This document shows positions 37,996-44,782 of a stretch of 44,782 bases of DNA, in pieces (position 1 is the stretch's first letter; every line of letters starts with the position of its first letter). Origin of the DNA: Rhodospirillales bacterium (GTDB lineage Bacteria; Pseudomonadota; Alphaproteobacteria; UBA8366; JADFVY01); contig CP070634.1 in the NCBI GenBank assembly GCA_020356105.1, forward strand, positions 3,476,504-3,521,285, read 5' to 3'. Below the pieces are notes generated by a model. It was given only the letters and a program-made list of their open reading frames with translations, made no database searches and was not told where the DNA came from. Made by a program: the position numbers and the translations under genes.

Positions 37996-38799
37996 CTACC
38001 CCGCCTTCCCGTAGAACGCATCGATGAGGTCGCAGGCGGCCTCGGCGGTCTCCACGAACTGGAAGATCTCCAGATCCTCCGGCGCGATCATGCCGGCCTC
38101 GGCGATCGCCTCGAAATTGACGATGCGCCGCCACCAGGCCTCGCGGAACAGCAGCACCGGGATCGGCTCGATCTTCCCGGTCTGGATCAGCGTCAGGGTC
38201 TCGAACAGCTCGTCCAGCGTGCCGAAGCCGCCGGGAAAGCAGACCAGCGCCCGCGCCCGCATCAGGAAGTGCATCTTGCGGATCGCGAAATAATGGAACT
38301 GGAAGCTCAGCTCCGGGGTGATGTAGGGGTTCGGCGCCTGCTCGTGCGGCAGCACGATGTTGAGGCCGATCGTCCGCGCCCCGGACTCGCGGGCGCCGCG
38401 ATTGGCCGCCTCCATGATGCCCGGCCCGCCGCCGGTGACGATGACGCTGTGCAGCCCGTTGTTGCGCTCACGCTCGCTCATCAGCCGCGCGAACCGTCGC
38501 GCCTCCTCGTAATCGCGCATGCGCTCGTCCGCCGCCGGGCCCTCGCGCGGCGGCGTGCGGGCGCTGCCGAAGACGACGATGGTCGAGACGATATCCGCCT
38601 CCTGCAGCGCCAGCTCCGGCTTCAGCAATTCCAGCTGCAACCGAACGGGACGCAGGTCCTCGCGCAGCAGGAAGTCCGGATCGGCGAAGGCGAGCCGGTA
38701 GCTGGGCGACCGCGTCTGCGGCGTGTCCCGGAAGTGCCGGGCCGCCTCCTCGTCCTGCCGGGCCGAGGGAAACGCGCCGGGGCGCTCACGTTTCTTCAT
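37996..38799 (-). CDS. LOG-family nucleotide phosphoribohydrolase
   Basis: This 267-residue Rossmann-like protein has the LOG signature PGGFGTLDE near residue 195 and an upstream VIVTGGGPGIMEAANRGARESG near 120-141. FRDTPQTRSPSYRLAFADPDFLL is an N-terminal extension found in the longer branch. LOG proteins split nucleoside 5'-monophosphates (cytokinin ribotides in plants) into base and ribose phosphate. The ATG at 38799 follows GGAGAACACGG; a longer frame upstream is an Arg-rich shadow. Bacterial function may be nucleotide salvage. Confidence 0.88.
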   Translation of the reverse strand: MKKRERPGAFPSARQDEEAARHFRDTPQTRSPSYRLAFADPDFLLREDLRPVRLQLELLKPELALQEADIVSTIVVFGSARTPPREGPAADERMRDYEEARRFARLMSERERNNGLHSVIVTGGGPGIMEAANRGARESGARTIGLNIVLPHEQAPNPYITPELSFQFHYFAIRKMHFLMRARALVCFPGGFGTLDELFETLTLIQTGKIEPIPVLLFREAWWRRIVNFEAIAEAGMIAPEDLEIFQFVETAEAACDLIDAFYGKAG

Positions 38800-39053
38800 T
38801 CCGTGTTCTCCAAGTTCCGGTTCCCGCGATACCGGCCGAGCCGCACGTTCGACCCTGCGTGGCATGCAAGTTCTCGCTTCGGGGCGTCGGGATCGCGCGC
38901 CGATGCCAAATCGTCGACCGCGCGCATCCGCCTGCCGCAAAGCCGGGGAACCCGAGTCCTGTTTACCACGCAATGGTGAACGGAGTCCTAGCGCCCGGGT
39001 GACGCGGACAGCGATTCGTGCGATGGTGCCGCGACTGTGATCGCGAGGCTTCA

Positions 39054-39476
39054 ATGACCGAACGCGCGGCCGTCATCGCGGCTTGCCTGATTGCGCTGCT
39101 GGCCCCCGGCGGATGTGGCGGGTCGGGCGACGATGCCCGCGAACAGGCGGTCGACCTGCGGGGCTGGTACGACCGGACCGAGCAGGCATTGGTGCGCAGC
39201 CTGGGGGCCCCGGACTCGGTCTACGACATGCGGAACGGCGGCCGGATCCTGACCTGGCGCCACAGCCGCACGGAGCGCGAGGGCGGCGAGCTGTATACCG
39301 AGATCGAGACCAGGGTGGTCAACGGCGAGACGGTGCTGGTGCCAGTCACCAGCCAGAAACCGATCGTCAACGTGCGGTACGAATGCATGATCAGCTTCGA
39401 GCTCGACCGCCGGGGCTACGTGGTCGGCTACACCGCGGACGGCAACGACTGCGCCGACACGCCACGACCGGATTGA
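39054..39476 (+). CDS. Small predicted lipoprotein
   Basis: This 140-residue protein has a hydrophobic leader (AAVIAACLIALLAPGGC) whose Cys21 is a plausible but non-ideal lipobox (PGGC instead of LAGC). The mature part contains LVRSLGAPDSVYDMRNGGRILTW, resembling the small-protein/SmpA-like pattern in which Gly-x-Pro follows a helix, and ends FELDRRGYVVGYTADGNDCAD. The ATG at 39054 is poorly spaced from AGGC upstream. The ADP-ribosylglycohydrolase gene follows after 6 bases, so the two are co-transcribed. Function is unknown. Confidence 0.68.
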   Translation: MTERAAVIAACLIALLAPGGCGGSGDDAREQAVDLRGWYDRTEQALVRSLGAPDSVYDMRNGGRILTWRHSRTEREGGELYTEIETRVVNGETVLVPVTSQKPIVNVRYECMISFELDRRGYVVGYTADGNDCADTPRPD

Positions 39477-39482
39477 GGACCC

Positions 39483-40259
39483 ATGCTCGGCGCCGTCACG
39501 GGGGACATCATCGGTTCGGTATGGGAAGGGCAGGTCCGCAATCCGCGGGACGCGCAGCTGTTCTCGGCGCGCAGCACCTTTACGGACGATACCGTGTGCA
39601 CGATCGCGGTGGCGGACTGGATCCTGGGCGGTGCCGGCGACGATCTGGCGCGCACCATGTGCGGCTGGGTGCGCCGCTATCCGGGGGCGGGCTACGGCAT
39701 GATGTTCGTCAATTGGGCGATCTCGGGCGGCGGCGAACCCTATGGCAGCTGGGGCAATGGCAGCGCGATGCGGGCGGCGCCCTGCGGCTGGGCCGGGCGG
39801 GACCAGGCCGACGTGCTGGATCTCGCGGCGCGTTCGGCCCGCATCACCCACGACCATCCGAACGCCGTCACGGCCGCCGAGGCGCTCGCCCTTTCGGTGT
39901 TCCTTGCGCGTCGCGGGGCCGACGCGCAGACCGTTCGGCAGGAGATAACCGAGCGCTTCGGCTACGACCTCACCCGGACTCCCGAGGCAATCCGCCCACG
40001 CCATGTCTTCGATCTCTCGGCCGCCGGAACCGTGCCGGTCGCGCTGTTATGCGCGCTGTGCGCCGACAGTTTCGAGAACACGATGCGGAATGCGATCTGG
40101 CTGGGCGGTGATACCGACACCATCGCCTGCATCGCCGGCGCGGTGGCGGAACCGCTGTTCGGCCTGCCGCCCGATATCGAGCGGGAAACGAAGGCGCGGC
40201 TGGATGCACCGTTGCGCGCCGTGGCCGAGAAATTCCTGGAGAGGCACGGCACCGGTTGA
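39483..40259 (+). CDS. ADP-ribosylglycohydrolase (DraG/ARH family)
   Basis: This 258-residue all-helical family member has the N-terminal GAVTGDIIGSVWEG, the first Mg-binding site Phe-Thr-Asp35-Asp36-Thr37, and GGGEPYGSWGNGSAMRAAPCG near 80-100. The second metal site is GGDTDTIACIAGAVAEPLFG near 207-226. These enzymes remove ADP-ribose from proteins or nucleic-acid ends. The start lies 6 bases after the lipoprotein gene with GAGGA upstream. No ADP-ribosyltransferase (DraT) or nif gene is in view, so nitrogenase control is not supported. Confidence 0.92.
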   Translation: MLGAVTGDIIGSVWEGQVRNPRDAQLFSARSTFTDDTVCTIAVADWILGGAGDDLARTMCGWVRRYPGAGYGMMFVNWAISGGGEPYGSWGNGSAMRAAPCGWAGRDQADVLDLAARSARITHDHPNAVTAAEALALSVFLARRGADAQTVRQEITERFGYDLTRTPEAIRPRHVFDLSAAGTVPVALLCALCADSFENTMRNAIWLGGDTDTIACIAGAVAEPLFGLPPDIERETKARLDAPLRAVAEKFLERHGTG

Positions 40260-40281
40260 GCCCACACGCGGCGCGGGAGGA

Positions 40282-40317
40282 AAAGATCGCCAGCAGGCCG
40301 TGCCGATCGCGATCTTT
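40282..40317. other. Inverted repeat after the ADP-ribosylglycohydrolase gene
   Basis: AAAGATCGC and GCGATCTTT form a perfect 9-bp pair separated by 18 bases, starting 23 bases past the stop. It could be a 3'-end structure or a regulatory repeat for the next gene; the loop is large. Confidence 0.35.
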
Positions 40318-40445
40318 ACGTCCGCGCAAGGGTTTGACGCTACCTTTGCGTGCGGGCCGGCCGTTGTCGCGCCCGTTCGGCGCCGGCGATCCGTGCAATC
40401 ACCGCGTGTCGATGCTATGAATGCCGCCGGTGAAAGCGAGGGCCC

Positions 40446-40973
40446 ATGAGCGACTCGATCGAGTCACAGGCGCGGGAAACCGCGAACGAAGTGATCGGCG
40501 TGTTCGTCGACGACCGGATGAGCGCGATTTCCGAAGCGGCGCAGTTCTGGGACGACGCGTATGTCCTGGGCTTTCTGCTGTGCGCGACCCTGCAGCTGAC
40601 ACAGGGCCGACACGGAGCCGATCTGGAACCGATCGCCGCCGCCGACGCGGTCCTGCATGCGCTGGGCGACGCCTCCGGGGCCGGCGTCGGGCCGATCAAG
40701 GACCGGGTCGGCGTGTTGCAGAACGAGGGCAATCTCGAATACCTGAACGCCATGAAGGCGGCCGACAAGCTGGTCCGGTTCATCGCGGGATCGTCGGCGA
40801 GCCGGCTCGATCCCGTGGTCGTGGCGGCGCGCGAGAAGGCGGTTCGCATGCGCGCGGACGGCTCGCTCGATCCGGACAAGGTGTCCGAAGACGCAGCATG
40901 GCGGGGTGTCCTGGTCGACACGCTGTTCACGGATGTGGTGATGGACCGGTTCGAGGACCCCTCGCGGGCTTGA
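40446..40973 (+). CDS. Hypothetical helical protein
   Basis: This 175-residue soluble protein looks almost all alpha-helical. Short Ala- and Leu-rich stretches (LGFLLCATLQLTQ, IAAADAVLHALGDASG, YLNAMKAADKLVRFIAGS) lie between acidic ones. No signal peptide, membrane span or known motif is recognised. The ATG at 40446 follows a GAGGG site, and the cysteine-rich gene starts 10 bases after its stop, so the pair forms a small operon. Confidence 0.65.
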   Translation: MSDSIESQARETANEVIGVFVDDRMSAISEAAQFWDDAYVLGFLLCATLQLTQGRHGADLEPIAAADAVLHALGDASGAGVGPIKDRVGVLQNEGNLEYLNAMKAADKLVRFIAGSSASRLDPVVVAAREKAVRMRADGSLDPDKVSEDAAWRGVLVDTLFTDVVMDRFEDPSRA

Positions 40974-40983
40974 CGACGCGGTC

Positions 40984-41199
40984 ATGACTTCCCCCACACA
41001 ATGCCCCAATTGCGGGCGACGCTTCAATTGCGAGGGGTCGGCCGATTGCTGGTGCCTCAAGGTCGAGCGGAAATTCGACTACGAGGCGATGATCCTGCGC
41101 ACCGGCAAAGTGAACTGCGTCTGCCCGGTCTGCCTGACCGGCCGGACCGACCTGGCCGGAATCGACTCGGCGACAGAACGGCGCGAATCCGGCTGCTAG
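40984..41199 (+). CDS. Cysteine-rich CWC-type small protein
   Basis: This 71-residue protein has the CWC-family pattern: CPNCGRRFNCEGSADCWC at the N-terminus with Cys pairs about 7/10, then 16, 22 and 24, and a second CVCPVCL near 44-50. These spaced cysteines probably bind zinc or a metal cluster. The gene is too small for a signal or enzyme domain, and its function is unknown. It overlaps no other gene and is convergent with the isochorismatase-like gene. Confidence 0.8.
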   Translation: MTSPTQCPNCGRRFNCEGSADCWCLKVERKFDYEAMILRTGKVNCVCPVCLTGRTDLAGIDSATERRESGC

Positions 41200-41276
41200 G
41201 GCCTGATCCGTCAAGCCGGGCGCGGCCATACCGGCGCGACCTCATGCTTCGGGGTTCGTAGCGGTTCTCCGCCCCC

Positions 41277-41933
41277 CTACTCCGCGGCGACGTCGGCGCC
41301 GATGCCGTTGGCCGCGAGCGCCGCGAAGACCTCGTCCTGCGGCATCGCGAAACCGAGCGCGGTGCGAATGCACAAAAGCGCCGCCGCGTGCTGCGCCTCG
41401 CCATCCATCGAGCCGACGCAGTCCTCGACGACGATCGGAAGGTAATCCAGCGTGTTCGCCGTGGCGGCGGTGCACAGCACGCAGCTGTTGGTGTTGACGC
41501 CGGTCAGCAGCAGCGTGTTGATGCCGCGCGCCCGCAGCAGGAAATCGAGGTCGGTGGCGTAGAAGCAATCCTTGCGCTTCTTCGAGTCGATCACGAGGTC
41601 GCCATCCTCGAACAGGCCGGGCATGATCTCGGTGCCGGGGCTACCCATAAGATTGTGGCGGAACTGGTTGGCGCGGGTATCGCCAGCGCGGTCGACCTTG
41701 GTCTTCCAGTACGGGTTGCCCGCGGTCTCCGAGGGGTCGCGATACTGCGAGACGACGTGGACGATCGGGATGCCGAGCGCCCGGCAGCGCGCGTTGAAGG
41801 CCGTGTTGGCGGCGACCACCCGCTTCGCCACCTCGGGCGGCGCCGGCAGGGTCGCGACTTCCATGTCGAGATGCCCGCGATGCAGATCGACGGCGACCAC
41901 CGCCGGCCGCACCTGGTCGATACCGAGATTCAT
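41277..41933 (-). CDS. Isochorismatase-like cysteine hydrolase
   Basis: This 218-residue protein belongs to the isochorismatase/nicotinamidase/N-carbamoylsarcosine amidase superfamily. It has Asp16 (VAVDLHRGH), a lysine in VIDSKKRKDCFYATDL (probably Lys121), and the nucleophile Cys151 in GVNTNSCVLCTA. The ATG at 41933 has GAGGACGT upstream. Such enzymes hydrolyse amides or carbamoyl groups of small molecules. It ends convergent to the CWC gene, and a long non-coding stretch lies upstream. The substrate is unknown. Confidence 0.9.
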   Translation of the reverse strand: MNLGIDQVRPAVVAVDLHRGHLDMEVATLPAPPEVAKRVVAANTAFNARCRALGIPIVHVVSQYRDPSETAGNPYWKTKVDRAGDTRANQFRHNLMGSPGTEIMPGLFEDGDLVIDSKKRKDCFYATDLDFLLRARGINTLLLTGVNTNSCVLCTAATANTLDYLPIVVEDCVGSMDGEAQHAAALLCIRTALGFAMPQDEVFAALAANGIGADVAAE

Positions 41934-42624
41934 GACGTCCTCCGATATTGGCGGCCCCCGAGTATCCCGCCGCGCCCGCGGGATTGTCAATTCGTGACGC
42001 CGGGTGGCGTCCCGTGCCCGTGGACACGCCCTGCCGTCGAGATCGCGCCGCGGCCGTGGTCCGCCATCGAACCGCGCGAGGCTCGCAACGGAATGTCCAG
42101 AAAGAAAGCCGGGCGCCCCCACCCCGGGCGCCCAGCTTGGCGTGATATATCCCTGTCCGGCTTTCGATCACGCCCTTTCACAACAAGGAGAGATGTCGTC
42201 CGCAAGGGGCTTCGGGATGGTCCCGGCGCGGCAAGTCGCACCCGTATTCCAGCCTTCGCCCGATCTGCACATGGTACAACGCAGGGGCGCATCAATTATT
42301 CCTTAACATTAAAAAAAACTTTCCGACACCGGTGCGGTGGAGATCCCGCGCTGCCGGAACCCCGCCACGTGGGACAAGGCTCTTGTCCTGGGGGAGGCGG
42401 GGAAAGTAGGGTCTTGCTGCAGCGCGCGCACGCGTGCGAATCGGCTCTCCGCCGCTTTCGGCGGATCTTTCCAGTCGCCGGGAAAGAAGGGACCACCCTG
42501 TCCATCGCATGTCGTGCAGGAAGGACGGAATGGCTCGCAGAGTCCCACCGCGCCGCGCGACCGCGGCCCGGGGGCAAGGATCGACGAGCATGGCACCTAA
42601 TTTCAGAACGCAGGAAGGAGAGCG
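41934..42624. other. 691-base intergenic region with nested hairpins and an AT-rich block
   Basis: No convincing gene is found. A self-complementary GGGCGCCC pair occurs at 42111-42133. A low-confidence 37-codon frame starts at 42193 directly after AAGGAG but with too short spacing. An AT-rich block lies at 42290-42320. A nested structure at 42360-42402 has outer stem CCCCGCC/GGCGGGG and inner stem GGACAAG-GCT-CTTGTCC. The latter, behind a possible AT-rich promoter and before the strong AGGAAGGAG site of the next gene, could be a leader RNA or small RNA. Confidence 0.5.
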
Positions 42625-43566
42625 ATGACAGATTTCGACCCGAAGCGGCACAGACTCGGCTGGATCGGCGCCGGCCGCATGGGCTATCCGATGGCCGAAC
42701 GGCTGGCCAAGGCCGGCTGCGATATCGCCGTCTACAACCGCACCCGCTCCAAGGCCGAGCCGCTCGAGGCCGCGGGCGCGACGATCGTCGAGTCGCCGGC
42801 GGAGCTTGCCGACCGCGACATCGTCTTCACCATGGTGGCGACCTCGGACGATCTCCTGCAGGTTATCTCGGGCCCGGACGGCGTGCTCTCGGGCAGCGGC
42901 GGCCCACCGAGGATCTTCATCGACTGCACCAGCGTCTCGGAAGAAGCCTCGGCCCAGGCCCGCGAGGACGTCGGCAAGGTCGGCGCCGCCTTCCTCGCCG
43001 CGCCGGTCAGCGGCAACGGCAAGGTGGTGAAGGCCGGCAAGCTCAGCATCGTCGCCTCGGGGCCGAAGGAGACCTATGACGAGGCGGTCGGCTATCTCGC
43101 CTGCCTTGGCCGCGGCGTCAGCTATGTCGGCGAGGGCGAGCTCGCCCGGTTCTGCAAGATCTGCCACAACGTCTTTCTCGGCGTCGTCATCCAGTCGCTG
43201 GTCGAGATCACCGTGCTGGCCGAGAAGGCCGGCGTGCCGCGCCACGCGCTGCTGGAGTTCATCAACACGAGCGTCATGGGCTCGATGTTCACGCAGTACA
43301 AATCGCCGGCGCTGGTCAATCTCGACTACACGACGACCTTCACGCCGCCGCTCCTGCGCAAGGACATGGATCTGGGCCTCGCCGCGGCGCGCAAGTTCGA
43401 GGTGCCGATGCAGGTCGCATCGACGACCCGCGAGATCATCCAGGCGCTGATCGGCAACGGCTTTACCGACATCGACTTCGCGACCTTGCTGGAACTGCAG
43501 GCGCGGGCCTCGAACCTCGAGCTGAAGCCCGAGAACGTTGCGGTGCCCACGGGGCTTGAGGACTGA
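42625..43566 (+). CDS. NAD(P)-dependent oxidoreductase, 3-hydroxyisobutyrate dehydrogenase family
   Basis: This 313-residue beta-hydroxyacid dehydrogenase has GWIGAGRMGYPMAERLAKAG near 11-30, NRTRSKAEPL for cofactor choice, and the catalytic loop APVSGNGKVVKAGKLSIVASG near 131. ELARFCKICHNVFLG contains the conserved lysine near 178. AGGAAGGAG precedes the ATG at 42625, a strong site. It shares the family, but little obvious sequence detail, with the gene at 24622. A remnant hydrolase and an M24-family gene follow on the same strand, so an operon for an unknown small acid is plausible. Confidence 0.9.
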   Translation: MTDFDPKRHRLGWIGAGRMGYPMAERLAKAGCDIAVYNRTRSKAEPLEAAGATIVESPAELADRDIVFTMVATSDDLLQVISGPDGVLSGSGGPPRIFIDCTSVSEEASAQAREDVGKVGAAFLAAPVSGNGKVVKAGKLSIVASGPKETYDEAVGYLACLGRGVSYVGEGELARFCKICHNVFLGVVIQSLVEITVLAEKAGVPRHALLEFINTSVMGSMFTQYKSPALVNLDYTTTFTPPLLRKDMDLGLAAARKFEVPMQVASTTREIIQALIGNGFTDIDFATLLELQARASNLELKPENVAVPTGLED

Positions 43567-43623
43567 CGAAACGGAGGCGGCGCGCGGCATGACGCCGAAG
43601 GTTTGCGGTACGGGCGGCGGGCG

Positions 43624-44319
43624 ATGAGCAGCGAGCCGCAAGGCAGCCGCCTGCACGAGGTGGTCGGCCACTGGCTGCCGCGGATGATGGTGGCCGGCCT
43701 CGCGCATGGCGACATCATGCGCCTCATCGAGGAGACCGGCAGCTGGCCGAACTGGTGCGCCACCTTCAGCTTCGACGGGCCGGGCCAGGGCGAGGGACGC
43801 CGGCGCCATCACCTGCGCGCCGATTGGGGGCCGGTGCTGGCGGCGGTGACGGCGGCGCTGCGCAACGCCGGTCATCTCGACGGCCCGGTCGGCGTCATGG
43901 GCATGGCCTTCGGCGGCCACCTCGCGCTGCAGGGCGCCGCCGCCGTGCCGGGCATCGCCGCGGTCGCCAGCATGAACGGCTTCTTCGACTTCGGCGCCTT
44001 CTGGGACGACCTGCCGGAGGTCTACCGCGCCAATATGGGCTTCGCGCTCGGCGGCGCGAATCTGGCGGAGACGGCCGGACGGGCGCGGGCCTTCTCGCTC
44101 GACGGCGTCGCGCTGCCGGATTGCCCGATCCTCGTCATCCACGGCGGGCGGGACCGGATCTTTCCGGTCGGCGATGCGCGGCGGGTGGCCGAGGCGGCGG
44201 GCAAGCGGGCCGAATGGGTCGAATATCCCGACGGCAACCATGTCTGCAACAACATCGCCTACTAGTACCGGCCCCTGATCGCCGACTGGATGGCGGAGAC
44301 GCTGGGCGGCGCGGCATGA
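43624..44319 (+). pseudogene. Decayed alpha/beta hydrolase (internal deletion, lost nucleophile, early stop)
   Basis: The frame from ATG 43624 gives 213 residues to a TAG at 44263-44265. Reading through it adds 17 more codons (YRPLIADWMAETLGGAA) before TGA at 44317-44319. The text begins like the 2,6-dihydroxypseudooxynicotine-hydrolase branch (RLHEVVGHWLPRM). It then jumps from GSWPNWCA straight to TFSFDGPGQGE, skipping about 100-150 residues that normally contain the early strands and linker. The nucleophile elbow reads GMAFGG, with Ala (GCC) where Ser (TCC) is expected. Later features survive: ILVIHGGRDRIFP and DGNHVCNN (the acid and His of the triad). Three lesions together argue for a broken gene; a short functional variant is less likely. 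Confidence 0.78.
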
Positions 44320-44395
44320 CGGCGGGCGGATCGCGACGGGACTTCGCGCCGCCGCGATCGGGGCTATAATGGACGAAACCGGAGAGGACGGAGAC

Positions 44396-44782
44396 ATGAG
44401 CGACAAGGCCAAGTTGAGCGAACCGACGATCATCAGGCCCGAGGACATCGATCCCGGCTACAACTGGAGCCGGGCGATCCCGTCGCCGGGGAATTCCGCC
44501 GTCGATTTCGAGGAGCGGGTCAATTTCCGCCGGCTGCACAATTACCGCCTGGGCCGCGCGCGCCAGGCGATGGCGGACTCCGACCTCGGGGCGCTGCTGT
44601 GCTTCGACAACAACAACATCCGCTACATCTCCAGCACCACGATCGGCGAGTGGTCGCGCGACAAGATCGCCCGCTACTGCCTCTTGGCCGGCGACATGGA
44701 GCCGCATGTCTGGGATTTCGGCTCGGCCGCCGCGCATCACCGGCTGCACGCGCCGTGGCTGCCGCAGCATCACTGCCATGCG
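44396..44782 (+). CDS. M24-family peptidase/DddP-like hydrolase (3' end cut by window edge)
   Basis: The frame from ATG 44396 is open to the window edge (129 codons). It shows FRRLHNYRLGRARQAMADSD and LGALLCFDNNNIRYISSTTIG, the creatinase/prolidase-type N-terminal domain. The wording is close to M24 proteins of the Xaa-Pro aminopeptidase and DddP branches, where Phe-Asp-x-x-Asn-Ile-Arg-Tyr is recurrent. The catalytic domain is outside the window, so metal ligands cannot be checked. GGAGAC precedes the start. A -10-like TATAAT lies at 44365-44370, without a good -35. DddP (DMSP lyase) is possible but only a guess. Confidence 0.72.
   Translation, partial: MSDKAKLSEPTIIRPEDIDPGYNWSRAIPSPGNSAVDFEERVNFRRLHNYRLGRARQAMADSDLGALLCFDNNNIRYISSTTIGEWSRDKIARYCLLAGDMEPHVWDFGSAAAHHRLHAPWLPQHHCHA

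Noticed and set aside
42111..42133. A minus-strand terminator from GGGCGCCC repeats
   Set aside because: The T-rich sequence follows on the minus strand, but no minus-strand gene lies upstream of it; kept only as a hairpin in the intergenic entry.
42193..42306. A 37-codon frame directly after AAGGAG
   Set aside because: The spacing from the ribosome-binding site to ATG is too short, and the peptide has no recognisable feature.

Overview
The window is high-GC, densely coded DNA with the gene style of a free-living alphaproteobacterium. Support comes from two tripartite TRAP transporters with Tat-type binding proteins, a hydroxyacid-oxoacid transhydrogenase, a DoeA-like M24 protein and many small catabolic oxidoreductases. 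A marine or Rhodospirillales-like host is my guess. I saw no tRNA, rRNA, CRISPR array, insertion sequence or phage gene.

Left part (1-9.9 kb). A truncated membrane protein with a spermidine-synthase-like layout sits at the edge. It is followed by a seven-gene minus-strand operon (7619 down to 959): small membrane protein, TRAP DctP, DctQ, DctM, a histidinol-dehydrogenase homologue, an SDR and a zinc alcohol dehydrogenase. This gene set matches, from memory, the hpsKLM-hpsN-hpsO-hpsP set for uptake and oxidation of 2,3-dihydroxypropane-1-sulfonate (DHPS). A LacI-type regulator is divergent, with a perfect 16-bp palindrome in the shared promoter region. A GrdB-like (glycine/betaine reductase component B family) protein follows the regulator.

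Middle part (10-24.4 kb). This holds a PH-domain membrane protein, a hydroxyacid-oxoacid transhydrogenase and a GMC flavoprotein. A second TRAP operon with an IclR regulator follows, then a 619-residue fusion of a fumarylacetoacetate-hydrolase-type domain to a methyltransferase, an outer-membrane barrel, an orphan AceE-like E1/transketolase, a hypothetical protein and a glycine-zipper lipoprotein. Both TRAP operons carry a strong hairpin 11-13 bases after dctP, before dctQ.

Right part (24.6-44.8 kb). This holds a beta-hydroxyacid dehydrogenase, MsrA, a DUF1287 protein, an OsmC protein, a cyclophilin-like protein, a FadL-type porin and a DsrE2-TusA pair. The OsmC, FadL and DsrE2-TusA promoters all carry an ATTA-N8-TAAT inverted repeat over the -10 region, which suggests one shared repressor and a sulfur or persulfide response. 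Next come a NalP-like S8 protease lipoprotein autotransporter, xanthine phosphoribosyltransferase, an ectoine-hydrolase-like M24 protein, a DUF2339 membrane protein, a LOG-family protein, a lipoprotein with an ADP-ribosylglycohydrolase, small hypothetical genes and an isochorismatase-like hydrolase. The end has a 691-base non-coding stretch, a second beta-hydroxyacid dehydrogenase, a decayed alpha/beta hydrolase and the start of another M24-family gene.

Start sites were chosen by reading ribosome-binding sites, signal peptides and overlaps. Family assignments come from remembered motifs, not database searches.
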